Counted from the stretch's first letter, positions 1 to 9,451 are shown. The stretch: DNA of 64,000 bases from Dyella sp. 2HG41-7 (GCF_021390675.1 NZ_JAJEJV010000004.1:1674001-1738000); one strand, 5' to 3'. A program made the numbers and translations. The notes: generated by a model not told the origin, from the letters alone.

Positions 1-576
1 CTGGTCGTGATCGACGCCGTCTTCGTTGGGGCCGGGATCTTTCACCTCGTAGGTGGCCGATTTTGTAAGTGTGGTGGTTTGTGTTTCGTTCTCGGAGAAC
101 GTAAATCCAAAACTCAGCGATGCACCCTCAGCTTGCGTTCCGGCGTCGACAGTGACTTGTGTGCCGACCTTCATCGAGTTGGTTACGCCGAGCTTCGTCC
201 CCATGGAGCTGCCTGAGGAATAGTCGACCAATCCGGTTTGGCCGCATTTCGCGCCAGGCGTCGCGCCCGCGCATCCCGGCGGCGCGTAGACCAGCGAAGC
301 GATAATGTATTTAGGGTGCAATACGACCGGCGGCAAATTCCCCGCAAATTTGCAGGTGCATTCCCTCTCGCCTTTCGGAAGGTTGGCGGACGACGTGCAA
401 ATGCCATGTTGAACGCCGTTCGCGTTACACGTGGCGCCCGGAGAAAGGCATCCAACATCCAGGTTGCCTTTGCACTCTTGGGCCGAGACCGTGAACGTAA
501 ACAGAGACACTGCACTGAGAATCAAAAAGCACAAGCGAGCCGTGAAGTAGGAGTTTTGGTAAGTAGTCGTCGCCAT
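1..576 (-). CDS. secreted Cys-rich protein, C-terminus beyond window
   Basis: This frame stays open for 192 codons to the left edge, so the 3' end is missing. The start at 576 follows GGGAGG four bases upstream; a second ATG at 580 is in another frame and touches that site. Residues about 11-30 form a signal peptide ending near VSAQE. The next 60 residues hold eight or so cysteines, followed by a beta-rich segment containing YIIASLVYAPPG and many Thr/Ser. No function is recognised; it is probably exported and disulfide-bonded. The family cannot be named without the missing C-terminal part. Confidence 0.75.
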   Translation of the reverse strand, partial: MATTTYQNSYFTARLCFLILSAVSLFTFTVSAQECKGNLDVGCLSPGATCNANGVQHGICTSSANLPKGERECTCKFAGNLPPVVLHPKYIIASLVYAPPGCAGATPGAKCGQTGLVDYSSGSSMGTKLGVTNSMKVGTQVTVDAGTQAEGASLSFGFTFSENETQTTTLTKSATYEVKDPGPNEDGVDHDQ

Positions 577-1052
577 ACATCCTCCCAAGGTTATGTTGGC
601 ACTACGAGCTTTCCTCTCCATCGTTGGTGATGACCGCGTAGCCCGCGAATCTGCACGCAGGCCGCTCGCAACGATGGGCTACGCCACCGAAGCCTTTTCT
701 TCAGCCGCCGACATCCTTGCACTACATGCTTAGATCATGCCGTCATGCGTGATGACGGACGTCTATATGACTTCCATGACAGCTAACAAGCGTTGTAGGC
801 GGTTGGCCGACATGGGAAATCCCATTCCGATTTTCCCCATTGCTGCTTACTCAGCCACGCAGGACGCATTCAAGGCCTTCGCTGTAGGCAGCTGCACGAC
901 TATACGCCGCCAACGGCGGCATGAAATGTCGCCGGCACGGCAAAGTAGAAAAAAGGAAGGGGAAAATGAAGCGGGGTCAGAGCGTCATTTCAAAAACGAA
1001 AACGCGCTCTGACCCTGCATGTTCTACGCGACAACGGAGTCTGTCGCGCTAT
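577..1052. other. gene-free stretch with one inverted repeat
   Basis: I see no supported gene here. The small open frames at 737-1148 have no ribosome binding site and no family character. The only clear structure is the inverted repeat at 974-1015. The left part (577-720) should hold the promoter of the leftward secreted protein. Confidence 0.6.
974..1015. repeat. GGGTCAGAGCG inverted repeat
   Basis: GGGTCAGAGCG at 974-984 pairs perfectly with CGCTCTGACCC at 1005-1015 across a 20-base loop. It lies between the 3' end of the leftward gene at 1053 and the secreted gene. This kind of sequence resembles REP elements mobilised by IS200-like tyrosine transposases in gammaproteobacteria. That link is from memory and no transposase is present in the window. 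It could also act as a terminator. Confidence 0.6.
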
Positions 1053-1955
1053 TTAAGCGGCTACCTGTTGGCTAGGTCCCCGTGTAGTGTCTTCGCAGCA
1101 CACGTCACACCATATGTGATACATCACTCCATACATCGACGTGAATAAAATAATCAAGAACGCGATGTAAATCGGAACAATCAGCAACGCGATGAGCCAC
1201 GCGCCAATGAGTTTGGCAAATACGGCGAATAGAAAGACAACGATGCCGACGCAGAAAATCGTGATGACCCAGCCAATTGCAAGCGCTAGCATAAACATGA
1301 ACAGTGGCAGCAAGTTCTTGAGGGCGCCGATTGCGCCGTCGCCGATCGCACCAAACACGCTGCGTTTGCTTAGCGCCAACTGCCCGAGGCTGATCGCAAA
1401 GAACCCGAGCATAAAGAGGCCGAACACCATAAAGATCGGCATCATGATCAAGAAGCCGCTGGGCAGCATCATCGGGGGCGGTTGATGACCAAGTTGCGCC
1501 ATCATCACTTGCGAACGCCAGGCTGTGAGGCTGCCGCCCATCGCCACGCCAACCAGTGCGAACAGCGCGAAATACAACGCCATGATTACCAGCCCATAGC
1601 CCATAAAGCGTAGCGCTTCGCCTTTTAGATAGGGCTTGAAGATGTCCAGGGCCCGCGCCGGCAAGTTGCATTCGGCGGCGTCGACCAAGCGCAAGTATCC
1701 CGCCTGCAGCGGCACCAGAAGCAGATTGATAAGCATGGGGAATATCGATACCCAAATCATCGTGCTCAAGGATGGTTGCGTACCGGGCACAACGAAATGT
1801 AATTGCAGAATGAGTGAGATGAGCAATGGAATTGCCGTTACCACCACCATCAGCGCGGCGCCACCGAACAGTGGACCAGGATGGCGAAAGCCCACGCTAA
1901 ACCCGTCGCTGAGCCACTCAAAGCCAGTCGACGGACTCTTGGATTGCGTCGTCAT
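1053..1955 (-). CDS. BPSS1780-like integral membrane protein
   Basis: This 300-residue protein has about six hydrophobic segments (roughly residues 33-53, 70-90, 115-140, 170-195, 215-245, 255-280). The N-terminal GFEWLSDGFSVGFRHPGPLF and the central region match the BPSS1780 family of uncharacterised inner membrane proteins. ATG at 1955 is preceded by AAGGGGA at a nine-base spacing, so the upstream in-frame extension to 2006 is unlikely. It is alone on this strand and diverges from the lipoprotein gene at 2170. Its function is unknown. Confidence 0.8.
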   Translation of the reverse strand: MTTQSKSPSTGFEWLSDGFSVGFRHPGPLFGGAALMVVVTAIPLLISLILQLHFVVPGTQPSLSTMIWVSIFPMLINLLLVPLQAGYLRLVDAAECNLPARALDIFKPYLKGEALRFMGYGLVIMALYFALFALVGVAMGGSLTAWRSQVMMAQLGHQPPPMMLPSGFLIMMPIFMVFGLFMLGFFAISLGQLALSKRSVFGAIGDGAIGALKNLLPLFMFMLALAIGWVITIFCVGIVVFLFAVFAKLIGAWLIALLIVPIYIAFLIILFTSMYGVMYHIWCDVCCEDTTRGPSQQVAA

Positions 1956-2169
1956 GCCGTTTTTCCCCTTATGCGGCGCCCCCGCGCCGTGCACCGAGCA
2001 TAGCAAGCAAATTGGATCGACATCTCATCCATTCGCGGCGGCAGAACGGGGTGAAATCGTAAGAACGTAGAGAGGAAGCGCGCGGCTCGTATGGATGCGG
2101 AAAGGGAGCAGTTTGATATGCTCTTCCGATCAGTAGCGATGGCACTTTCCGGGTTTGGAGACAGTCGGC

Positions 2170-2751
2170 ATGACCAAGCGTACCTACGCTCTGCTAATGG
2201 CAACGACGCTGTTAGCCGGATGCGCCTCCGACCCATCCATCAACGTCACGCATCACGTTCCCCATGGATCGACGCTTGGCGTGGTGATGTTCGAGGATTG
2301 CCAAATCGCAAAGCAAACCGATTGCGACGGCTCCGGCGCCAATGCGAGCGCCATCTTTGTTCGCGTGCTTTCGGAAAGGCCCGGTCTGCATGCCGTGTCG
2401 GTGCCCAGGCCCGTTGGAGCCAAGGCTTCGTACAGTGACGACGCGGCGATCGCGTATGGCAAAGCCAAAGGCTATCGCTACATCGTCAATGGCGAAGTGC
2501 AGGATTATTCCCGCACGGGGCATATCGGATTGCGCGCGAATCGCGCGAGTGTTGCCGTACGGGTTCTGAATACCTCGAACGGGTTGACCATCGCTACGTA
2601 CACATATCAGGAAGATTCGAAAACCCATCTCACATCGACCGATGCGATGTTGGAAGATATGGCCAAGCAATTGGCGGCTTCGATTATCGTTGTGCCGAAA
2701 AAAGATCGAGAGGGGAATTTTCTGTTTTATAAAGGAAAGAACTCGGGCTGA
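2170..2751 (+). CDS. DUF4823-like lipoprotein
   Basis: A type II signal peptide with lipobox LLAGC places the acylated Cys at about residue 18, so the protein is an envelope lipoprotein. The mature part (GVVMFEDCQIAKQ, then YRYIVNGEVQDYSRTG) resembles DUF4823 lipoproteins, which have a nucleotide-binding-like fold and no assigned role. GGAG nine bases upstream supports ATG 2170 over the TTG at 2155. It stands alone, 58 bases ahead of the peptidase gene. Family assignment is moderate; lipoprotein status is strong. Confidence 0.75.
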   Translation: MTKRTYALLMATTLLAGCASDPSINVTHHVPHGSTLGVVMFEDCQIAKQTDCDGSGANASAIFVRVLSERPGLHAVSVPRPVGAKASYSDDAAIAYGKAKGYRYIVNGEVQDYSRTGHIGLRANRASVAVRVLNTSNGLTIATYTYQEDSKTHLTSTDAMLEDMAKQLAASIIVVPKKDREGNFLFYKGKNSG

Positions 2752-2809
2752 TAGAATGGCCTAAACGCGATAGCCATTGCCGAAAATTTGGAAAATGCAG
2801 GACATAAGC

Positions 2810-3733
2810 ATGAAAAACATCAACGACACGTATCCCATCGGCCACGCAGGGCAGGCCTGGGGTAAGGCAGAAAAAACCGAATGGCTTTCGCGGCAGATTC
2901 GTCATCGCAGCTACGAAGACGATGTAATCAGCGCCATTAATCGGCTCCGCGCCCGCTTCGACGTATCGGAATACGGTCGGCTGGATTACGCGCAGGGCAG
3001 CTTTCCGTTATTCGCCATTCGCACCAAAGATTGGCGGGACGATCTTCCTGTCATGCTGATCACCGGCGGCGTGCATGGTTATGAAACGAGTGGCGTGCAC
3101 GGCGCGCTGCGTTTCGCCGAACAGCACGCCGCCGATTATGCCGGGCGCGCCAATGTGCTGATCGCGCCCTGCATCAGTCCGTGGGCCTACGAGCGCATTC
3201 AGCGTTGGAATCCTGACGCCATCGATCCGAACCGTTCGTTCGTTGCAAATAGCCCCGCTGGCGAATCGGCGGCGTTGATGCGACTGGTTGCGCCGTTACT
3301 CGGTCGTTTCATCATGCATATCGATTTGCACGAAACCACCGATAGCGACGAGTCCGAATTCCGCCCTGCGCTCGCTGCGCGCGATGGCAAGGTTTACGAG
3401 CCGGATATCGTGCCGGATGGTTTCTATCTGGTCGACGATTCCGAAAATCCGCAGCCGGCATTCCAGGAAGCTGTATTGACGGCGGTGGAGCAGGTGACGC
3501 ATATCGCGCTCGCGGATGCGAAAGGCGAGATTATCGGCTCGCCGATGGTTGCCCCGGGCGTGATCGAGTACGCGCTGAAAAAGCTTGGCCTCTGCGCCAG
3601 TGTGACCGGTGCGCGATACACCACAACCACCGAGGTTTATCCCGATAGCCCGCGTGCAACGCCAGAGCAATGCATTCAAGCGCAGGTTGCGGCCGCGCGT
3701 GCGGCGGTGGATTTTGCGTTAGGTCATATCTAA
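2810..3733 (+). CDS. M14-family zinc carboxypeptidase
   Basis: GGVHGYETSG gives the HxxE zinc pair (H89, E92) and HIDLHETTD gives the third histidine (H170 or H174), as in M14 metallocarboxypeptidases. NPDAIDPNRSF matches the substrate-binding loop of the family. The length of 307 residues suits a cytoplasmic member with no signal peptide. The likely activity is trimming of peptides or cell-wall fragments, but the substrate is not visible. The start at 2810 has AGGA eight bases upstream; ATG 2795 is the alternative. A REP-like palindrome follows the stop codon. Confidence 0.8.
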   Translation: MKNINDTYPIGHAGQAWGKAEKTEWLSRQIRHRSYEDDVISAINRLRARFDVSEYGRLDYAQGSFPLFAIRTKDWRDDLPVMLITGGVHGYETSGVHGALRFAEQHAADYAGRANVLIAPCISPWAYERIQRWNPDAIDPNRSFVANSPAGESAALMRLVAPLLGRFIMHIDLHETTDSDESEFRPALAARDGKVYEPDIVPDGFYLVDDSENPQPAFQEAVLTAVEQVTHIALADAKGEIIGSPMVAPGVIEYALKKLGLCASVTGARYTTTTEVYPDSPRATPEQCIQAQVAAARAAVDFALGHI

Positions 3734-3756
3734 GCGTCGGACGCCAACCTATATGC

Positions 3757-3836
3757 TCGTCATTCCAGCGAAAGCTGGAATCCAGCGACTTCAATGCACG
3801 AAAGGCACTGGATTCCAGCTTTCGCTGGAATGACGA
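3757..3836. repeat. REP pair: 29-bp perfect inverted repeat
   Basis: The arms at 3757-3785 and 3808-3836 are exact reverse complements over 29 bases, with a 22-base loop. Each arm is itself a small hairpin, ATTCCAGC and GCTGGAAT around GAAA. This is the usual build of paired extragenic palindromes that start with GTCATTCC in many proteobacteria. It sits just after the M14 peptidase stop codon and may double as a terminator. Confidence 0.9.
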
Positions 3837-3966
3837 ACAAATCTGAGCAAGCCGTAGGCTTTTTCGCGGTCGCCCCCCAAATTGGCCGCACCAAAACCCC
3901 GCCATTTGGCCCCAATATTCCCCAGCAAACCCCATAAACTGAACCAAATCACCGGGGGATCAGCGC

Positions 3967-4740
3967 ATGCGCATAGCAAGCCCAGGCCACGCCGTTTTCG
4001 CGGTCACCATGATCGCTCTAGGCATCCAATGCCTGATCACCGGCCACCACGCGGCACTCTGGCAACCGTTGGACCTCAACCCGCCCAGCAACACGTGGCT
4101 GCCATATCTGTGCGCGCTTATCACGCTCGGCTGCGGCATCGGTCTGCTTTGGAAGCGCGCCGAAGCGGCGTTAGTTCTGTTTATCTATTTTCTCGCCTGG
4201 CTATTGCTATTTCGGGTGCCCGATTTTTTCAACGGCTCGCAAGATCCCTGGTACGGCAGCACTGAATGCGCGGTTTACGTTGCAGCCGCTTGGATTTTGT
4301 TCGCATGGTTTTCGACAAGCTGGAAAATCCCGCAATCGCTTCATTTCGTCACCGGCGACACGGGCGAGCGCATTGCGAGAGTCCTCTACGCACTGGCAAT
4401 GATCTACTTTGGTATCGGCCATTTCCGCTATTTTCAACAGACGGTCGTTTTGGTGCCTTCGTGGTTGCCGTGGCACACGATGTGGGCGGGCTTCACGGGT
4501 GCTGCTTATATCGCCGCGGGCATCGCCATGCTCATTGGCGTCTGCGCGCGAATAGCCGCAACGCTCTCCACCGTTCAGATGGCATCGTTCACGCTTTTCG
4601 TGTGGGTCCCCATTTTGATTGCCGGCGCCAACGCCTTCCAAAACAGCGAAAGCGTCTGCTCGTGGGTATTAACCGCGAGCGGATGGGTTGTCGCGGATTC
4701 GTATGGCGCCATGCCGTGGTTTGCGATAGGTAAGCGTTAA
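3967..4740 (+). CDS. DoxX-like membrane protein
   Basis: The 257-residue protein has about seven hydrophobic segments. Two halves each resemble a DoxX-type bundle, the second starting at [20 protein letters not shown], a typical DoxX opening. GGGGGAT sits six bases before the ATG. Members of this superfamily sit in the inner membrane and some support quinone or thiosulfate metabolism; nothing here points to a substrate. It appears monocistronic. Confidence 0.7.
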   Translation: MRIASPGHAVFAVTMIALGIQCLITGHHAALWQPLDLNPPSNTWLPYLCALITLGCGIGLLWKRAEAALVLFIYFLAWLLLFRVPDFFNGSQDPWYGSTECAVYVAAAWILFAWFSTSWKIPQSLHFVTGDTGERIARVLYALAMIYFGIGHFRYFQQTVVLVPSWLPWHTMWAGFTGAAYIAAGIAMLIGVCARIAATLSTVQMASFTLFVWVPILIAGANAFQNSESVCSWVLTASGWVVADSYGAMPWFAIGKR

Positions 4741-4879
4741 TCCTGCTTTTGTGCGTTGCAGAAACTCGGCGCTTCAAAAATACGCTAAACGGTGGGGCGC
4801 TTAGCCGAAGAGGCAAAGTGTCGCTTCCCGTTTTTACGCGACTTCCGGCAGAATCCCCGTTACCTAGGGGGAGGGGCAC

Positions 4880-5845
4880 ATGGAAGCGTTTCAGGGGGAA
4901 GGGCAGACCCACGAGCTGCCGCAGCTGACGTTCGCCAGATTCTGGCCGCGCCTGGGCGCGATATTTGTCGACCTGTTAATCGTCGGCGCCATTGGCTATG
5001 TGCTTGGCCTATTTCTATTCGACGCGCTTGCCAGACTTGGCGCGTATGCACGCATTATCGGGTTCATTATCGCGATCTCGTATTTCGGCATACTCAATAG
5101 CCGCATCGGCAATGGCCAGACGTTGGCGAAGCGTTGGTTCGGGTTGCGCGTTGTCGATGGGCGCGGTGTATGTATTTCTCTACCGCGGTCATTATTGCGA
5201 TATACCCTGCTTGGGTTGCCGTTCTTCTTAAATTTCCTGCCCATCGATTTTGAGACTGCGCCGACCTTTGTCGCGACCTTGATTTCGATCATTCTGTTCG
5301 GCGGCGTCGCGGGCAATATTTACCTGTTCCTATTCAATCGGCGAACGCGGCAGTGTTTGCATGATCTGTTGCTGGGAACCTATGTCGTCAACGTCAAGCC
5401 CGCTGGACTGTGCTTGCCGCCGGTTACGACGTGGCGCGGACATATTGCCGTCGTCTGGTTGATTGCCCTGTTTGCGCTTGTCTCACCAGCGCTAGCGGCG
5501 CTGATTGCGGGGCACACAACGTTCCAATCCATTGTGGACGTCGAGCACACGCTCCTTCAGCAGCCCCATGTGCAATATGCAGGATTTGTGGATGGCAAAT
5601 CGTTCTTCTATTCAAGCCACGGAAGTGAAACCCACAGCTTCTTGCAGGCCGAACTGACGCTGGATGCGCCGATGACGTCGGATTCGGATGTTGCACAAGC
5701 AGCGGCCCGCGTCATTCAAACCGCCTATCCTGAAAAATCCAAACATTCCACCATCGTCGTTCGGCTCGTCTACGGCTACAACATGATCATCGCATCGCGC
5801 TGGAATTCTCAAACGTATAAGTACGAGCCGGGGGAATTGCCGTAG
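4880..5845 (+). CDS. RDD family membrane protein with extra C-terminal domain
   Basis: The first 180 residues are an RDD domain: FARFWPRLGAIFVDLLIVGAI at the start, GQTLAKRWFGLRVV in the middle, and RRTRQCLHDLLLGTYVV at the end. A further membrane segment (about 188-212) is followed by roughly 110 soluble residues with no recognised fold, which is unusual because most RDD proteins are shorter. A strong AGGGGGAGG ribosome binding site supports the start. Some RDD proteins are ion antiporters; function here is unknown. Confidence 0.85.
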   Translation: MEAFQGEGQTHELPQLTFARFWPRLGAIFVDLLIVGAIGYVLGLFLFDALARLGAYARIIGFIIAISYFGILNSRIGNGQTLAKRWFGLRVVDGRGVCISLPRSLLRYTLLGLPFFLNFLPIDFETAPTFVATLISIILFGGVAGNIYLFLFNRRTRQCLHDLLLGTYVVNVKPAGLCLPPVTTWRGHIAVVWLIALFALVSPALAALIAGHTTFQSIVDVEHTLLQQPHVQYAGFVDGKSFFYSSHGSETHSFLQAELTLDAPMTSDSDVAQAAARVIQTAYPEKSKHSTIVVRLVYGYNMIIASRWNSQTYKYEPGELP

Positions 5846-5953
5846 ACATCGGTGAGGGGCTTTTTGCGATGCCAAACCTAGCAGGGCTTATCGCGCCACC
5901 ATAGTCGTAAAGACAGAAGAAAAGGATTTAGTGCTGGTTTTATTGGAGGAGCA

Positions 5954-7468
5954 ATGAGAGGCGCGCGCATATTTGCATCGACGTACTTGCTGCTGATAGC
6001 TCTTTGGTTGCCAAAGAGCATTGCAGCGTGGGCGGCGTACGGTCGAATTGACGCGGCGGAAATATTGACCTCCGACGCCACAATGCCGCACTTCTGGTAC
6101 GGCTGGTTCGCGAGTTTGATCCTTATGGGGCTGGTCATTGCCTGGTTTCGGCGAGGGTCAGTAAAGTATCCCTTCTTGCAACTTGTTGTTTTGCTTGTGC
6201 TGACCGTGGCGTCGCAATTTGCCATCGCGTCCCAGCTGCACTTGCAGGACTCCGACCCCTTGGCATTTGACGCGATCACCATTGTGCTGACTGCGTTTCT
6301 CGTCAGTAGCGTAGTGGCGTCTCCTGGCGCTACTCGTAACGGTCGCCACGCGACTCCGGCAGGCGAGGGATTGGTGCAATGGGTCATATATCTGGCGCAA
6401 AACCTTTTAATGGGCTTTGGATTTGTCGTTGCGGCGAACTGTCTTACTGGCGTGACGGATGCAATCCATATCCCAGCAATATTCGCCTGGTTTGCGGCGT
6501 CCATCCTTTTTGCAATTTGCGTTTTGGTGCACGAAGGAGGCCATTTTCTCGGTGCAAAACTTTCAGGCATGAAAGTTTTACTGATGCGGGTATTGGCTAT
6601 GGAATGCTATCCACGGCAAGGTCGGTGGCTGGTACGTTGGAAGCCAAACAATCGCAACAATTATTCGGGTCTTGTCTACGCTGCACCCGATCCAGCGCGC
6701 TCCTTACGTCGTCAAATGATAATCTTGGTCATCATGGGGCCGACAGCTAACGCAATCGCCTGCGTGTTCTCGTTGCTGATTGCGTTGGTTGTGCACGTGC
6801 AAGAACTCGAGGGCGCCGCATCCGCGTTCGCTACAATGAACGGCGTTATGGCGCTAGCCAATATGCTTCCCAGGTCGGGTAAGAGCAGATCCGACGGCGC
6901 TTTGCTCCTGCAATGGTGGCGACACAAAGACGATGGAGCCCCAGAGCTTGCGCATATTAGGCTCATTTCTCGCTCAGTCTTCGGCGCCACAGCAGACAAG
7001 CTGGAAGAGTCGGATATCGAGTACTTGGAAAGCAAGCCGATGCCGACGCCACTTATTGCGCTGTGGTATCGCTTAAAGGCTGCGCAGAATCGCGCCGATT
7101 GGTTTCACGCACAACAAATTGGGGAGAATTTCGAAGCGGCATTGAGCGCTTGGGAAAAGCCAATGCCCGAATTCAACACGCTCATTGCGCAAGTCCGGGC
7201 GGAAGTCGCTTTTTCCTCAGCCATGGTAACGAGAAAACACGATCCGTTGAACGAATGTCTATTGACCAACGATCTAAGGCAGTTGTGCCCCGCTTTGTCG
7301 CATCGATTTCTGGCGCTGAAAGCTTATCTGAGTGGGGCGGAGCAGGAGGCAAGGCGGTTGCTTCAAATTGCCGCGCATGAAGCAAATCGATCCATCGATC
7401 TTGCGCTTTCCAAGAGCGAAGCGATGCTTGGACGCTACGTAACCGAAGAGAGCAAAGAGCCGAGTTGA
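5954..7468 (+). CDS. M50-type (site-2 protease-like) membrane protein
   Basis: CVLVHEGGHFLGAKLSG carries the HExxH zinc motif (H193, E194, H197) inside a hydrophobic stretch. ANMLPRSGKSRSDGALL gives the N..LP...DG motif with D314 as third ligand. That arrangement is the M50 intramembrane protease fold. About five N-terminal membrane segments precede it and a soluble helical region of about 160 residues follows, a longer tail than in RseP-type enzymes and with no PDZ domain. The GGAGG site is four bases before the ATG. Its substrate and partner are unknown. Confidence 0.85.
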   Translation: MRGARIFASTYLLLIALWLPKSIAAWAAYGRIDAAEILTSDATMPHFWYGWFASLILMGLVIAWFRRGSVKYPFLQLVVLLVLTVASQFAIASQLHLQDSDPLAFDAITIVLTAFLVSSVVASPGATRNGRHATPAGEGLVQWVIYLAQNLLMGFGFVVAANCLTGVTDAIHIPAIFAWFAASILFAICVLVHEGGHFLGAKLSGMKVLLMRVLAMECYPRQGRWLVRWKPNNRNNYSGLVYAAPDPARSLRRQMIILVIMGPTANAIACVFSLLIALVVHVQELEGAASAFATMNGVMALANMLPRSGKSRSDGALLLQWWRHKDDGAPELAHIRLISRSVFGATADKLEESDIEYLESKPMPTPLIALWYRLKAAQNRADWFHAQQIGENFEAALSAWEKPMPEFNTLIAQVRAEVAFSSAMVTRKHDPLNECLLTNDLRQLCPALSHRFLALKAYLSGAEQEARRLLQIAAHEANRSIDLALSKSEAMLGRYVTEESKEPS

Positions 7469-7547
7469 AGAGGGAGCGTCGAATATCGGTGATTGCCGAA
7501 ATCCACTGTCGTTCTTGGTCTTTTATGTTGTCCATTAAGGAGGATGC

Positions 7548-7787
7548 ATGCCTGATTACCAGAGAATAATGGTCCTGATTCTCCGTCTCTTGGGAGTCAT
7601 CTGGTCCGGCGTCCTTGCCATCATGTGGATTCTCTATTGGATCGAGATGGCGGTTGGCTTAGAAGTGCAGCACTACCCGGCACATACTCTCATTGGCGGA
7701 TTAGCCTATGTATTGCTTGGTTTTCTCGTTGTGTTAGTGGCGAAACCCATGGTGCGGCTGCTTGGCCGTGATCTGGAAAATCAATAG
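7548..7787 (+). CDS. small two-helix membrane protein
   Basis: The 79-residue product has two clear transmembrane helices, about residues 10-30 and 45-65, with a short positively charged end. AAGGAGG lies six bases before the ATG, a strong signal. It ends 16 bases before the VOC gene, so the two are probably co-transcribed. No family is recognised. Confidence 0.75.
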   Translation: MPDYQRIMVLILRLLGVIWSGVLAIMWILYWIEMAVGLEVQHYPAHTLIGGLAYVLLGFLVVLVAKPMVRLLGRDLENQ

Positions 7788-7803
7788 TTCGCTAGGAGAA
7801 ATC

Positions 7804-8172
7804 ATGTTTGACCACGTGGTATTCGGTGTCACTGACTATGCGGCGAGCAAGGAGTTCTTCCTTAAAGCTCTCGAACCGCTCGGCTTGGAAGTTGTTTCTG
7901 AAAAGGAAGGCGGTATCGAGCTCAGCTCGGATGGAAAGGTATCTCTTTGTTTATTGCAAACCAACGAAAAGCCGGCGCATCTCCATTTGGCGTTCGTCGC
8001 CGAGAATCGACAGCAAGTCGACGATTTTTATCACGCGGCGCTTAAGGCGGGTGGTCGTGATCACGGCGCGCCCGGGCTGCGTCCGAACTACCACGCCGAT
8101 TACTACGCGGCGTTCGTTATCGGCCCCGATGGACATAACATCGAAGTGGTTTGCCACAAATCGGACGCTTGA
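7804..8172 (+). CDS. VOC (glyoxalase-fold) protein
   Basis: MFDHVVFGVTDYAASKEFF opens the protein and FVIGPDGHNIEVVCH closes it, which are the two halves of a vicinal oxygen chelate domain. Likely metal ligands are His4 and the final Glu (IEVVCH). At 122 residues it is a single-domain member. AGGAG is five bases upstream of ATG 7804. Such proteins act as lyases, dioxygenases or resistance proteins; the substrate cannot be inferred. Confidence 0.85.
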   Translation: MFDHVVFGVTDYAASKEFFLKALEPLGLEVVSEKEGGIELSSDGKVSLCLLQTNEKPAHLHLAFVAENRQQVDDFYHAALKAGGRDHGAPGLRPNYHADYYAAFVIGPDGHNIEVVCHKSDA

Positions 8173-8262
8173 TCACCCTGGCGCGATGTAGCTCGCTTGG
8201 GGCATTTGAGATTGTGAGCGGTCGCCTAATTGTCAGGCATTTTTAGTAAGGAGATTCAAACA

Positions 8263-8535
8263 ATGACGCCTCGGATGTGGTTTACGCTTGTGTTGCGCTA
8301 CGCCGCCGTCTCGGAGATTTTTTACGGCCTGCGCGACTTCGTTACGGCTTATAACGTTCATAACGGCAGTTATCCCGTTGCCGCCACGGCCATGGCGTAC
8401 GTCAATCACGGGGTTGGGAGTTGTGCGGTTGGCCTTGTCGTTCTTTTAGGCGCGGCGCAAATTTCCGCGTTGCTGGTGTCTCCGTTGGCTGCAAAACAGG
8501 CCGAACCCGACAATGCTGAGGCTTCAAACGTGTAA
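8263..8535 (+). CDS. small membrane protein
   Basis: The 90-residue product has an N-terminal amphipathic segment (RMWFTLVLRYAAVSEIFYGL) and one long transmembrane helix (about residues 44-75). AAGGAG nine bases before ATG 8263 decides this start over the ATG at 8230. No family is recognised. It may belong with the preceding VOC gene, 90 bases away. Confidence 0.7.
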   Translation: MTPRMWFTLVLRYAAVSEIFYGLRDFVTAYNVHNGSYPVAATAMAYVNHGVGSCAVGLVVLLGAAQISALLVSPLAAKQAEPDNAEASNV

Positions 8536-8606
8536 TGAGCCGCACACGCGGTGAGCGATGGATTTCCGCTTTTTAACCTAACGTTGGTTTACAGGGGGGC
8601 GAGGAA

Positions 8607-8969
8607 ATGGATTTAGTAGCGCTGCGAGTTGCCGTCGAATTAGAAATCGAAAACTTCGCCCATAGCACTCAACCTGACGCGTTTGGCGACCCCATGCCGC
8701 GTGAGTGGGTAGACGCCCAGCTTACGGAGATGCGCGCCGCATTAGTAACGCCGATCTGGCGCGATATTAGAGTCCAAGATGCGTATGACCAGGTGTACGG
8801 AGCTTCGGACCACGAGATTCGACGTTGCGTATTGGTCGCCGATGATGGGGACGGTTACGAGCTTTATTTTGACCCCTCGCAAGCAGGCTACCTGCTCGCC
8901 TATTCGGGAAGCCCGCCGGTGACATCGGGTGTAAGGGGGGATGCTGTTGGGTGCTTTATGGCGCGATAG
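8607..8969 (+). CDS. hypothetical cytoplasmic protein
   Basis: The 120-residue product is acidic, with no signal peptide or membrane segment. It holds the sequence DDGDGYELYFDPSQAGYLL, which resembles a short beta-hairpin unit of small immunity-like proteins, but no family can be named. GGGGCGAGGAA just before the ATG supports translation. Confidence 0.7.
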   Translation: MDLVALRVAVELEIENFAHSTQPDAFGDPMPREWVDAQLTEMRAALVTPIWRDIRVQDAYDQVYGASDHEIRRCVLVADDGDGYELYFDPSQAGYLLAYSGSPPVTSGVRGDAVGCFMAR

Positions 8970-9070
8970 TTTTATGGCGCGGTTTCGGCCCGGTGATTCC
9001 CATCGCGGACAACCGAACATGTCGGAAATCATTTTAAGAGTTACGGATAACCGACCGGCTGAGGGGAGCT

Positions 9071-9451
9071 ATGGATAAAAAACAAAATTTGCGGGCGTTC
9101 AATCTTGCGCTTAAATGGCTAGCGATCCCCGTGCTTGTTTTCTTTGTGCTTCTTGCGATACCTATCGTTGGAAACCTGCTGGTCATTGAGGGCGCGCATT
9201 GGCTTGGTTGCAACACCGCAGAAAACGACATCCATCCATGCCAATTCTTGGAATGGGATATTGGCGAGCTTGTTTCCGGGTACACCGTTGATGCGTTTAT
9301 CGGAGGCGCCGCCAATCCCCTCATCGCGGCATACGCGTTTTTGGCGTTTATACGAAGTTTTATCGGCGCGATATGGCTATTGCTGTTGGTTAGCGTATTC
9401 GCGGCGCGAGAACTTCGGCGCAAAAAATCAATGGCGAAAACGCCGTCGTGA
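9071..9451 (+). CDS. hypothetical two-helix membrane protein
   Basis: The 126-residue product has a membrane helix at about residues 13-36 and another at about 80-113, joined by a loop with two cysteines (LGCNTAENDIHPCQF) likely on the periplasmic side. GGGGAG lies three bases before the ATG. No family is recognised. Confidence 0.75.
   Translation: MDKKQNLRAFNLALKWLAIPVLVFFVLLAIPIVGNLLVIEGAHWLGCNTAENDIHPCQFLEWDIGELVSGYTVDAFIGGAANPLIAAYAFLAFIRSFIGAIWLLLLVSVFAARELRRKKSMAKTPS

Noticed and set aside
8571-8595. AACCTAACGTTGGTT, resembling an integron core pair
   Set aside because: GTTGGTT does not fit GTTRRRY and no attC structure surrounds it.
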